DNA from: Frigididesulfovibrio sp031553235
GTDB taxonomy: Bacteria > Desulfobacterota > Desulfovibrionia > Desulfovibrionales > Desulfovibrionaceae
Length of the DNA stretch: 64,000 nucleotides
Assembly: GCA_031553235.1 (NCBI GenBank)
Contig: JAVBLS010000006.1
Span: forward strand, 30,632 to 94,631
Direction of reading: 5' to 3'
Numbering within the stretch: the first letter of the stretch is position 1; the number at the start of each line of letters is the position of its first letter. The notes beneath the pieces were generated by a model. It did no database searches. It saw only the letters and a program-made list of their open reading frames with translations, and was not told the origin of the DNA. Of this stretch, positions 27,901-35,439 are shown in pieces. The position numbers and the translations under genes are program-made.

Positions 27901-28158
27901 GGCCGAGCTGGCCGAGGTCATCTGCTCCAGACCGGACATCTGCCCGAACTGCCCCTCAAGGGGCGCGGTCACCGTGTCGGCCATGAGTTGCGGCCCTGCG
28001 CCGGGGTAGGCCGTCTGCACCTGGATGGTGGGATAGTCTATCTCCGGCAGGGCGGAAACCGGCAGCAATCCGTGCGCGATGATGCCGGAAAGCAACAGCG
28101 CAATTGCCAGCAACGTGGTGGCGATGGGCCGTTCAATAAAAATTCGCGACGGGTTCAC
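24997..28158 (-). CDS. RND multidrug efflux transporter, MdtB-like subunit
   Basis: A protein of about 1053 residues homologous to the preceding transporter. The N-terminus NPSRIFIERPIATTLLAIALL and EIDYPTIQVQTAYPGAGPQ match MdtB; APLEGQFGQMSGLEQM is in the first periplasmic loop. TM4 shows GFVVDDAIVVIENISRYRE and TM10 GIVKKNAIMMVDFA, the conserved proton pathway. The start is taken as GTG 28158 because GGGGGAG lies 8 bases upstream; an ATG at 28209 would overlap the adaptor gene. It sits between the adaptor and the MdtC-like gene, the MdtABC order. Confidence 0.92.
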   Translation of the reverse strand: MNPSRIFIERPIATTLLAIALLLSGIIAHGLLPVSALPEIDYPTIQVQTAYPGAGPQLMADTVTAPLEGQFGQMSGLEQMTSASSAGHSVITLLFSLDVPLDVAVQEVQAAINAANNLLPADLPTPPTYNKVNPADPPILTLAITSPSLSIAELSDYADTRLAPKISQVNGVGLVTMSGGQRPAVRVQVNPTALSARGLTLEDVRAAIGDANINQAKGSFDGSRRAFTIDVNDRLLNPRDYLDLVIGYNNGTAVHLRDVAEVERGPEDARLRAWVNKTQAVLLNVQRQPGANVLQTAQTVKDLLPTLRRSLPAAAHISVLTDRTVTIQASVDDVQFELILSVVLVALVTFLFLHNWRATIIPTVAVPLSLVGSFGVMYLAGFSLNNLTLMSLAIATGFVVDDAIVVIENISRYREMGLPPREAALKGAQQIGFTIISLTFSLVAVLIPLLFMRDVVGRLFREFAVTLAFSILLSAVVSLTLTPMMCASLLRDEHKEGHVARLLTAFFDRAVAAYDRGLQWVFRRQGLTLLIAVFTLGLSVWLYIVVPKGFLPEQDTGVLQGITVAQRTVSFAGMSTLQRQVADTVLQDPAVESLSSFIGVDGVNTTLNSGRMLINLKPLDQRERAPAVIARLHERLAALPGISLYLQPVQDLTIDADVGRARYSFTIDSVRAEDLDLWAPRLMAAMRQSPDLADVSGGLPGDGLQAYLRVDKDSAARLGVTMADVDNSLYTAFGQRQVSTIFAESNQYRVVLEVPSAFRSGPAALNDIYVPSASGRPVLLSAFARLEERPAPPVVVRHGQFSAANISFNLKPGVSLERAVSAVNEAAGRIHLPPTVQITFQGAAAAFQSSLGGTAWLLLAAVFAVYIVLGVLYESYLHPVTILSTLPSAGVGALLALMFKGLSLDVVSIIGLILLIGIVKKNAIMMVDFALAAERDEGKTPLEAIHQACLQRFRPILMTTMAALFGALPLMLGTGMGSELRNPLGLTMVGGLLFSQVLTLFTTPVIYLAFDRLSIAGRRFVSGNRRRLRVASRRRRQLHAVKRQRPKATGQGK

Positions 28159-28192
28159 GCTCCGCTCTCCCCCGGGAAGTTGCGGGTGTTTT

Positions 28193-29422
28193 TCATGCTC
28201 CCGGAACACCTCCGGCGGGGAGCGCCTTGGCTGCCGGCGTGCCGCTGCTTTGCACCTCCACCGGGGTGCCGTCGCCCAATTGGTCCAGACCCTCCACCAC
28301 CACGCGCTCGCCGGGCGAAAGGCCTTCGGCCACGACCGTGCGCGTATCGTCGCCGGGGCCGAGGGTCACCCGGCGCATCCGGGCTGCATCCCGGCCGTCC
28401 TTGCTTTGCACCGCATAGACATACGGCCCTTGCGAGCCGAGCAGGACGGCCGTGGTGGGAATTATGCAAACGCCTTTTTCCGTGGCCGCAAGCACACGGG
28501 CGTTGACAAACTGGTTGGGGAACAGGGAGTCGTCCAGATTGGCGAATTCCGCCCGCAGCCGCACGGTGCCCGTGGACGTGTCGATACGGTTGTCCAGCGA
28601 AACCACCTTGCCCACGGCCAAAAGTTGTTTACGGGTGCGGTCCCAGGCTTCCACCCGCAGGGCGGAATTTTCGTGCATGGCCGCGCGTATCGCGGGCAGT
28701 TGCGTGTCGGTAACGGTGAAGATCACCGTAATCGGGCGCACCTGGGTGATGTCCACCAATCCCGTGGCCGCGGACGCATGGACCATGTTCCCGACGTCCA
28801 GGCCGCGCAGACCCACCCTGCCGCCGATGGGGGCGGTGATGCGGCTGTATTCTATTTGTAGGGCCGCCGCATCCATCTGGGCCTTGTCGGTGATCACCGC
28901 GCCCTCATACTGGCCCACCAGGGACTGGTTGTTGTCCACTTCCTGGGCCGTGGTGGAGTCTTGCTTGATCAAAATTTTCGAACGGGTCAGGTTCTGCCTG
29001 GCGTTGCGCAGCAAAGCCTGGTCGCGCCCCAGCTGCCCTTTGGCCTGATCAAGCTGGGCCTGATACGGACGGGGGTCGATTTGGGCCAAAAGATCTCCGG
29101 CTTCCACCATCTGCCCTTCGCTGAAGTGCAGGCTCTGCAGTTGCCCGTCCACCCGGCTGGTCACAGTGACGGTGTTCAGGGGCGTTACCGTGCCGAGGCT
29201 TGCGTAATAAACGTCGAAATCGCCGCGCGCGGCTTCTTCCACCCGCACCGGCACCGCCGGCGAAGGCTTGTGGCCTTCGTTGGAGGCGGTAAAAGAACCG
29301 CCGCCCATCGGGCCGAAGCGAAACAGCAGCACCAGAGCCAGACAAATGCCCCCCCCGAGCAGCAACTGCCTGCGTCGGCGGCCGCCGCTGCGGGGAACAC
29401 CGGGCAAAGCGGGTGACGACAT
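28193..29422 (-). CDS. RND efflux periplasmic adaptor (membrane-fusion protein), MdtA-like
   Basis: A 409-residue adaptor. A membrane anchor lies at residues 20-38 (LLLGGGICLALVLLF). The lipoyl half-motifs are SRVDGQLQSLHFSEGQMVEAGDLLAQID and RITAPIGGRVGLRGLDVGN, flanking a helical hairpin; barrel and membrane-proximal domains follow. It bridges the RND trimer and the outer-membrane channel. ATG 29422 has GGAGGT 5 bases upstream. It is the first gene of the four-gene efflux operon adaptor-MdtB-MdtC-channel. A regulator gene is not adjacent. Confidence 0.92.
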   Translation of the reverse strand: MSSPALPGVPRSGGRRRRQLLLGGGICLALVLLFRFGPMGGGSFTASNEGHKPSPAVPVRVEEAARGDFDVYYASLGTVTPLNTVTVTSRVDGQLQSLHFSEGQMVEAGDLLAQIDPRPYQAQLDQAKGQLGRDQALLRNARQNLTRSKILIKQDSTTAQEVDNNQSLVGQYEGAVITDKAQMDAAALQIEYSRITAPIGGRVGLRGLDVGNMVHASAATGLVDITQVRPITVIFTVTDTQLPAIRAAMHENSALRVEAWDRTRKQLLAVGKVVSLDNRIDTSTGTVRLRAEFANLDDSLFPNQFVNARVLAATEKGVCIIPTTAVLLGSQGPYVYAVQSKDGRDAARMRRVTLGPGDDTRTVVAEGLSPGERVVVEGLDQLGDGTPVEVQSSGTPAAKALPAGGVPGA

Positions 29423-29538
29423 GGGGTACCTCCGAATAAGCGGTGAAGGAGTCCTTTAGCCTACCCCCCTGCAAGGGAATTTCCACTATATTTTGCCAAG
29501 ACTCGGATTTTTCTTGCCAAATGCTCGGCCCCCAACGA

Positions 29539-29572
29539 AAAGGCCGTCCCTGGTGAACCCGGGGCGGCCTTT
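29539..29572 (-). terminator. Terminator of the DUF3798-linked ABC operon
   Basis: AAAGGCCGTCCC (29539-29550) pairs with GGGGCGGCCTTT (29561-29572), with one G-T pair. On the minus strand it is followed by TCGTTGG after a TTT run. It lies about 50 bases beyond the last gene of the operon. Confidence 0.75.
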
Positions 29573-29623
29573 CTTTTCCGGTCGGGCAGTCGTTGCGCCG
29601 AGCCTATTCTTACAGCGCCACGC

Positions 29624-29998
29624 CTATTCCTCCACTGAGGTCTCTTGGGTCATGAACGCTTCGGCCACGTTGATTTTCGGTTGATCGCCCAGATCCCGCA
29701 GAGAAAAGGGAATCCTCTTGCTTTCAATGACCTTGTTGTTTTCGTCCAGAATGTCGATTTGCAGCACCTTGTCCCGCCGGGAAGCCTCGGTCGGAATCTG
29801 ATCGCCTTCCAGCAGCAGCACCGGCTCATGATCGCCGATGATCACGTTCACGGCCTCAATGCCGGGCCGTTTTTCGCCGTGCAGCTCAAAGGGCAGGTTT
29901 TCCAGCATCACAATATAGGCCTTGCCGGACAGGTAGCAGTACCAGCCCAGGCCAACCAAGGCCAACACCAGGCAGCAGTTCACAATAATCCGTTTCAT
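29624..29998 (-). CDS. Membrane-anchored small protein of an ABC operon, unknown function
   Basis: A 124-residue protein. Residues 5-24 (IVNCCLVLALVGLGWYCYLS) form a single N-terminal membrane anchor or signal. The rest is probably an extracytoplasmic beta-rich domain (VNVIIGDHEPVLLLEGDQIP, then VLQIDILDENNKVIESKRIPF). It overlaps the permease stop by 4 bases (ATGA), so it is translationally coupled to the importer and probably an accessory subunit. I do not recognise a characterised family. Confidence 0.75.
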   Translation of the reverse strand: MKRIIVNCCLVLALVGLGWYCYLSGKAYIVMLENLPFELHGEKRPGIEAVNVIIGDHEPVLLLEGDQIPTEASRRDKVLQIDILDENNKVIESKRIPFSLRDLGDQPKINVAEAFMTQETSVEE

Positions 29999-31107
29999 GC
30001 CGCTTCCTCCCGCGGGCCGCCGCGCAGCCCGGCCCGGGCCCGCTCCTTGTCGGAGTGCCTGCGCCAGGCGTGCAGCACCAGGGCCAGGGCGATGATCGCG
30101 TAGGAGACGAAGACCCGGAAGTATTCGCCAATCTGGGCGTCGCCCACCAGGTATTTGCCGGCCATGGGTGAAATCACGAACATCAGGTGGAACAGAACCA
30201 CGCCCGCGAACACGTTCAGAATCGAGGCCCGGGCCACGGTGGCCCCGCCGACCAGGAGCGAGGCGATGGCGTACACCCCGGCCTGTTCGTGACTGTTGTA
30301 GGTGTTCAGGGTGCCGACGTTCTGCAGAAAAATAATCTGCCCGTAACAGGCCAGCACCGTGGAAATGATAATCGCGAGCACCCGGGTGCGCATCACCCGG
30401 ATGCCGGCCGCCCGGGCCACGGCCATGTCTTCGCCCACGGCCCGCATGTCTTGCCCGAGCTTGGTCCGGCGAAACCACCAGACAAACACGCAGAACAGGG
30501 CAATGACCAGGAAGGTGGCCAGGGGAATCTCAATGCCGCCGATGTTGCACGGAATGAGCGTATCCAGACTGCGGCGGATGCCCTCCAGGTTGGTCACGTT
30601 GCGGATGCCGTAGCCGCGCGAGAGTACCATCTCGGGACTGCGGATCGGCACCACGCTGCCGAAACCATAGAGCACCACCAACTGGTACACGCCGTTCATG
30701 AAAAAGCCCAGAATATAGGCCGTGACCATTTCGCGACCGATGGCCTTGTTCAGCACCACGCCGCAGAGCCAGCCGAAGAGGATGGCCAGGGGCGTGGACA
30801 AAAGCGCGGCCAGGACCATGCCGTGCAGGCCCATGACGTGCCAGTCGCTGATGAAGATCAGCCCGATCTGCCCGGCCATGGCCCCCAGGACCATGCCGAA
30901 GTTCAGGCCCATGCCGGCCATGATCGGAATGAGCAGCGAGAGCACCAGAAAAGAGTTGCGCGCCAGACGGATGAGCATTTCCTGAATCAGGTAGCTTGCC
31001 GAAAACTGCGAAAGGGGAACGGCCAGGGCGCTGACCACCAGAAAGACAATGGGCACGGCGCCGCGGACCAGGAATTGCCGCGTTTTTTCAGAAGTCGTAG
31101 TCGTCAT
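29995..31107 (-). CDS. ABC permease, RbsC/BMP-type (second permease)
   Basis: A 370-residue permease with about nine hydrophobic segments, of the branched-chain/ribose superfamily (BPD_transp_2). GMGLNFGMVLGAMAGQIG, then KLGQDMRAVGEDMAVARAAGI (the cytoplasmic coupling loop) and ILNVFAGVVLFHLMFV support this. It pairs with the similar product at 31104 to form the channel of the DUF3798-linked importer. Both neighbours overlap by 4 bases. The ligand is unknown. Confidence 0.88.
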   Translation of the reverse strand: MTTTTSEKTRQFLVRGAVPIVFLVVSALAVPLSQFSASYLIQEMLIRLARNSFLVLSLLIPIMAGMGLNFGMVLGAMAGQIGLIFISDWHVMGLHGMVLAALLSTPLAILFGWLCGVVLNKAIGREMVTAYILGFFMNGVYQLVVLYGFGSVVPIRSPEMVLSRGYGIRNVTNLEGIRRSLDTLIPCNIGGIEIPLATFLVIALFCVFVWWFRRTKLGQDMRAVGEDMAVARAAGIRVMRTRVLAIIISTVLACYGQIIFLQNVGTLNTYNSHEQAGVYAIASLLVGGATVARASILNVFAGVVLFHLMFVISPMAGKYLVGDAQIGEYFRVFVSYAIIALALVLHAWRRHSDKERARAGLRGGPREEAA

Positions 31108-32147
31108 GAGCGCACCTTGGACACCCGGGTCAGGGCATAGAGAATCATGCCGTTGGAAACAATAATGCGGATGACCTCGGACATGTCGGTCTGGATCATG
31201 CTGTTGATCACCGAGGGAGTCATGGTCAGGATGCCTTGAAACAAAATGGTGCCCACAATCACGTTGGCGATGCCTGCCTTCTTGACCGAGGCCCCGCCCA
31301 GCAAGATGGCGGCCACGGCCGGGAAGGCCATGTAAAACGGCCCCAGGTACAACTGGATGAAGCCGAAGCTCTGCTCATACATGATGATCCCGATGGCCCC
31401 GAGCACCGTGGACAGAACCACCGAAAGCACCCGCATGCGCTCGGTGTTCACCCCGCTGGCCCTGGCGAACTCCGGGTTGGAGCCGGTGGTGGTCATGGCC
31501 GTGCCCGTGCGGGTGCGCATGAACAGCCACATCAGCCCGCACATCAGGAAAAAGAACAGGAACATGCCGGTGGGAAAGTAAAAGAACTCGCCCAACTGCA
31601 GGGCCCCGATGCCGCCGATGGCATGCTGCCAGAAAGCCTCGATCGAGATGGTCGTGCGCAGACCCTGTCCGGCATAGCCCCAGACCATGTTCGGGCTGGA
31701 ATAGGGCAGCATCAGCCACATGATGCACATGAAGGCCACGGACGAGAAGCCCACGTAAGTGGCGATCATCATCTCCTCGCCCTTGACCCGGTTGAGCAGC
31801 AGGCCGTAGCCCCAGCCCAGAACCACCGCGATGGGCACGGCAATACCCATGGCGGTCAGGATGCCGGGCAGGCCGGTTGTGCCCAGTTCCACGCTGGTCA
31901 CGGCCCCGAGCAGCCCGGCGATGATCCCTAGGGGCAGGCCGAAGTTCAGGCCGCAGCCGGACTGGATCATCGGCACCATGGCCAGGACCATGACCCCGTT
32001 CATGCCGAAGCGCACCAGGGTGTCGCCGATGGAGGCGTCGAGACGCACATTGACGAACGGCGCGAGAATGAACAACAAAACCAGGAAACAGGCGATCAGC
32101 ACACGCGGCCAGCCCGCCTCCTCTATAAATTTACGCAAGCTTTTCAT
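31104..32147 (-). CDS. ABC permease, RbsC/BMP-type (first permease)
   Basis: A 347-residue homologue of the next gene product: MIQSGCGLNFGLPLGIIAGLLG, the coupling segment TTTGSNPEFARASGVNTERMRV, and LLGGASVKKAGIANVIVGTILFQG. ATG 32147 overlaps the ATPase stop by 4 bases; the frame runs further upstream, but that part is inside the ATPase gene. Two distinct permeases plus one double-domain ATPase give the layout used for nucleosides, sugars and autoinducer-like ligands. Confidence 0.88.
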   Translation of the reverse strand: MKSLRKFIEEAGWPRVLIACFLVLLFILAPFVNVRLDASIGDTLVRFGMNGVMVLAMVPMIQSGCGLNFGLPLGIIAGLLGAVTSVELGTTGLPGILTAMGIAVPIAVVLGWGYGLLLNRVKGEEMMIATYVGFSSVAFMCIMWLMLPYSSPNMVWGYAGQGLRTTISIEAFWQHAIGGIGALQLGEFFYFPTGMFLFFFLMCGLMWLFMRTRTGTAMTTTGSNPEFARASGVNTERMRVLSVVLSTVLGAIGIIMYEQSFGFIQLYLGPFYMAFPAVAAILLGGASVKKAGIANVIVGTILFQGILTMTPSVINSMIQTDMSEVIRIIVSNGMILYALTRVSKVRS

Positions 32148-33748
32148 GCCGTGGCGCTCTCCGCTTCTTCCTCTGTGCCCAGCAGCAGACAGCCGAAAAC
32201 TTCGGAAGGTTCCTGGGCGGGCCGGATGCCCACAATTCTTCCCTTGTCCACAATGGCGATACGGTCGCAGATGGAGCGCAGCTCTTCGAGTTCGGAAGAG
32301 ATCATCACCACGGTCATGCCCTGCTCGCGGTTGTAGCGCTTCAGGGTGTCCAGAACCACTTTTTTGGCTCCCACGTCGATGCCCCGGGTGGGCTCGGCCA
32401 CGAAAAGCAACTTGGGCCGGGTGATGAAGGCCTTGGCCAGGCAAACCTTCTGCTGGTTGCCGCCGGAAAGTTCCTGCACAGGCTGGCGCTCATGCAGGCA
32501 CTTGATTTCCAATTCTTTGATGTAGCGCCGGGCCTCTTCGGCAATGACCTTTTCGTCGCGAATGCGCAGCAGCCCGCCGAGCAGGGGTTTCAAAAACTCG
32601 CCCTTGGTCTGCAGGGCGGTGAAGATGATGTTCCAGGCAATGGACTCTTCCAGCAGCAGGCCCACTCCCCGACGGTCCTCGAACACGGCCGAAATGCCCG
32701 CGGCCAAGGGAGCGATCGGACGATTGAGGGCGATCTCTCTGCCCTCAAAGCACACCAGACCGCCGGCCGCGTGCAGGCCCATGATCCCGTTGGCGATGCC
32801 CAGCTTGCCCTGCCCGGCCATACCGCCGATGCCGAAAATTTCGCCTTCGTGCACCGTAAAGGTCACGTCGCGCACGGTTTCCCCCGGCATGTCCACCCAA
32901 AGGTGCTCCACTTCAAACAGTGGCCGGCCCGGCTCTCTGGGGCTCTCGTCCTGCCGGCCGGCACCGTCAATCTTACGGCCGACCATGCTGTTGGTGATCC
33001 GGCGCACCGAGGTTGCGGACGGCTCGGTCTCGAGCACCACCTCACCGTCGCGCAAGATGACGATCTGGTCGCAGACGCTCATGATCTCATGCAGGCGATG
33101 GGTGATGAAGATGATGGAAATGCCCATGCCGGCCAGGCGGCGCATGGACTGGAGCAAAATTTCGGCCTCGGTCTCGGTGAGCACGGCCGTGGGCTCATCC
33201 AGCACCAAAAGCCTGGTGCCGCTGCGTTCGATTTCCCGGGCAATCTCGGTGAACTGCTTGTAGCCGACGGGCAGCTCGCTGACCAGGGTGTTGCCGTCCA
33301 GCGCGACGTTGAGCTTGCGCACTGCCTCGGCCGCGCGCTCGGCCATCTTCGGCCGGTCCAGGGTGCGCAGGCGGTCGCCGAAGGCTTCGACCAGGGGGTT
33401 GTAGGAGAGGGATTCACGGTTCAGAACAATGTTTTCCGTCACCGTAAAGCCCGGCAGAAGCGAAAATTCCTGGTGAACCATGCCGATGCCGGCCTGCAGG
33501 GCATCAAGCGGGCTTTTGAAAGCAACCTCGGCGCCGTCGATAAAAATTTTGCCCTCGTAGCCGCCGGTGTCACGGATGACCCGCATACCGAACAAAATGT
33601 TCATCAGAGTCGATTTACCTGCGCCGTTCTCGCCCACCAGCCCCAAAATTTTCCCTTTCCCCAGGGTGAAAGAGACATTTTTCAGCACCCTGTTGCTGAA
33701 ATAAGCCTTGCCCACCCCAGCAACCCTCAATAGCGGTTCCTGTTCCAT
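32144..33748 (-). CDS. ABC ATPase with two nucleotide-binding domains, sugar/nucleoside type
   Basis: A 534-residue tandem ATPase like RbsA or BmpB-type proteins. NBD1 has Walker A GENGAGKST near residue 37 and Walker B LLVLDEPTAVLTETEAE, but the canonical LSGGQ is replaced by SELPVGYKQFTEIARE. NBD2 keeps LSGGNQQKVCLAKAF and LFVAEPTRGIDVGAKK, while its Walker A is degenerate (GGMAGQGK). This is the common asymmetric layout of the family. ATG 33748 follows AGGATG. It drives import of the ligand bound by the DUF3798 protein. Confidence 0.9.
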   Translation of the reverse strand: MEQEPLLRVAGVGKAYFSNRVLKNVSFTLGKGKILGLVGENGAGKSTLMNILFGMRVIRDTGGYEGKIFIDGAEVAFKSPLDALQAGIGMVHQEFSLLPGFTVTENIVLNRESLSYNPLVEAFGDRLRTLDRPKMAERAAEAVRKLNVALDGNTLVSELPVGYKQFTEIAREIERSGTRLLVLDEPTAVLTETEAEILLQSMRRLAGMGISIIFITHRLHEIMSVCDQIVILRDGEVVLETEPSATSVRRITNSMVGRKIDGAGRQDESPREPGRPLFEVEHLWVDMPGETVRDVTFTVHEGEIFGIGGMAGQGKLGIANGIMGLHAAGGLVCFEGREIALNRPIAPLAAGISAVFEDRRGVGLLLEESIAWNIIFTALQTKGEFLKPLLGGLLRIRDEKVIAEEARRYIKELEIKCLHERQPVQELSGGNQQKVCLAKAFITRPKLLFVAEPTRGIDVGAKKVVLDTLKRYNREQGMTVVMISSELEELRSICDRIAIVDKGRIVGIRPAQEPSEVFGCLLLGTEEEAESATA

Positions 33749-33885
33749 GCGGCATCCTTTTATGCGCTTGTCGAGAGGGGAAGGGAACTGCGCCGCAGAC
33801 CTCCTTCCCCTCCTCCATCGTTCCCTCAAACCAAAAGGGGCCTGGGCTTTTTCAAATCCCACGCCCCTCTTCAGGCCGTTTGCAT

Positions 33886-35097
33886 TTACTTGATGGTAAA
33901 ATACTTTTCCGGCACCTTGACGTCGGTCATGTGCAGGTAGCCCTTACCAAAAATGTAGGTATCCTGGTACACCAGAACGTGGTTCTTCTTTTCCACCCCG
34001 GTCTGGATGTCGCGGTAGTAGCTGCCGTTCCAGGTGGCTCCGGGGGTGGCGGCGTTATAGGTGGCATACAGGTCTTCAGGCTTGAAGCGCCGGCGGAAGG
34101 TCTTGGCGTCCACGCCTTCGTTGAGGTATTTGATGGCCAGTTCGCCCAGGGCATAGCTGTTGGTGAAGCCGTAGGAGTAAGCCCAGGTACCCATACGACC
34201 CGCGCCGCCCTTGTCGACCACGGCCTTTTCCACCCGCTTGAGAATGGCCGGGAAGTCGCCGGCCACGTCGGCCAGATCGATGCCCAGAGCGCCGGGGTAG
34301 CCCATCAGGGGCGAGGGCAGGTCGGCTTCAATGAAGAAGCCCTGGCCTTCGGCAATGCGCTTCAGCAGCGGCTCGGTGTGGGCGTCGTTGGTGCAGAAAA
34401 AGGCGGTCTTGGGGCCGTACTTGTCGATCCAGGCAGGCACCTTTTCCAGAATGAACTGCTGGGCCCCGGCCACACCCACATCGCTGGTCGGGTCGGGCGC
34501 GGTTTCAAAGTGGAATTTGACGCCGAGATCCTTGCAGGCCGCTTCCATGATGTTGCGCCGGCGCGAGAGCAACTCGTAGCTCATGTGCCGGGGGAAGGAG
34601 ATGTGCACAAAGTCGGTGGCGCCCAGCTTCTTGGCCGCGGCCACGATCAGGTAGCCGCGCGAGATGTTGTCGGCATTGATGACCAGGTCGGCGGCGGTTT
34701 CGATCACGCCGGGGTCTTCGTGGGCCTCGCCGGCAAAGAGCAGGATGTCCGGCCGCTTCTCGCGGATGCGCCGGAAAGCCTCGGTGGTGCCGGGAATGGC
34801 CTGCTGGACGATGACCGCCTTCATCAGGGGATCGTCGGCAAAAGAGGCGATCTGCGAAATGGTGGTCTCCATTTCGGTCATAAAGTTGTCGGGGTAGGTA
34901 ATATTCTTGATCATCCCGCCCGAAGAGGCATCACCGTACTTTTTGATCAGCGCTTCGGCCCCGCGCAGATCGTCCTCGGACTGGGACACCGTGCCGGTGC
35001 AGATGCCGATGTGGAACTTGGCGGGTTCCGCGGCCCTGGCCTGCGGGGCGGCGAACAGGGCCCCGACGAACAACAACGAAACAAACAGACGTTTCAC
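33886..35097 (-). CDS. DUF3798 family periplasmic ligand-binding protein
   Basis: A 403-residue secreted protein; the signal peptide ends near AARAAEP at residue 23. The mature part (IGICTGTVSQSEDDLRGAEAL, VQQAIPGTTEAFRRI, FAGEAHEDPGVIE, ADLVINADNISRGYL, ADLPSPLMGYPGALGIDL) fits the DUF3798 family, periplasmic-binding-fold proteins of unknown ligand. Start GTG 35097 follows a very strong AGGAGGAG. It is the first gene of the ABC operon binding protein-ATPase-permease-permease-small protein and has a near-consensus sigma70 promoter. High expression is likely. Confidence 0.88.
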   Translation of the reverse strand: MKRLFVSLLFVGALFAAPQARAAEPAKFHIGICTGTVSQSEDDLRGAEALIKKYGDASSGGMIKNITYPDNFMTEMETTISQIASFADDPLMKAVIVQQAIPGTTEAFRRIREKRPDILLFAGEAHEDPGVIETAADLVINADNISRGYLIVAAAKKLGATDFVHISFPRHMSYELLSRRRNIMEAACKDLGVKFHFETAPDPTSDVGVAGAQQFILEKVPAWIDKYGPKTAFFCTNDAHTEPLLKRIAEGQGFFIEADLPSPLMGYPGALGIDLADVAGDFPAILKRVEKAVVDKGGAGRMGTWAYSYGFTNSYALGELAIKYLNEGVDAKTFRRRFKPEDLYATYNAATPGATWNGSYYRDIQTGVEKKNHVLVYQDTYIFGKGYLHMTDVKVPEKYFTIK

Positions 35098-35159
35098 GCT
35101 TTGCTCCTCCTAAGGTTGATCCTCTCATATTGCTCCGCCCTGAAAAACAATGAGCGGGC

Positions 35160-35189
35160 ATCATATGCATGAAGTCCGAACCTTGTCAA
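35160..35189 (-). promoter_or_regulatory. Sigma70 promoter of the DUF3798 ABC operon
   Basis: On the minus strand TTGACA and TATGAT are separated by 18 bases, nearly ideal. Initiation near 35152 gives a leader of about 55 bases to the GTG start. Confidence 0.7.
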
Positions 35190-35260
35190 AGCAGTGCGGA
35201 GGAGGTTCCGCCGACCCCCTCCCGGCAGGCGATTTTTTTCACAGACCCCAGTAAATGCTC

Positions 35261-35300
35261 AAAAAATACAGGGTGCCGGAGTGTATACTCCGGCACCCTG
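35261..35300 (-). terminator. Terminator of the suy/larA/transport/ALDH operon
   Basis: A perfect 14-bp stem CAGGGTGCCGGAGT (35269-35282) with 35287-35300 and a 4-base loop, followed on the minus strand by TATTTTTTGA. It lies about 140 bases past the aldehyde dehydrogenase stop. The rest of the 35301-35439 gap shows no gene. Confidence 0.88.
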
Positions 35301-35439
35301 CAACCGCCTGTATCTGTTCGGGTATATATCCCTGCCGTGCTTGGGCCGGAGTCCTTTCATCGGCAAAGGACCGGCGCTGTTCCCCTGATGCCGGTCGGCA
35401 AAAAAACCTACAGAAGTATTCATATTAAAAAATTCCGAC

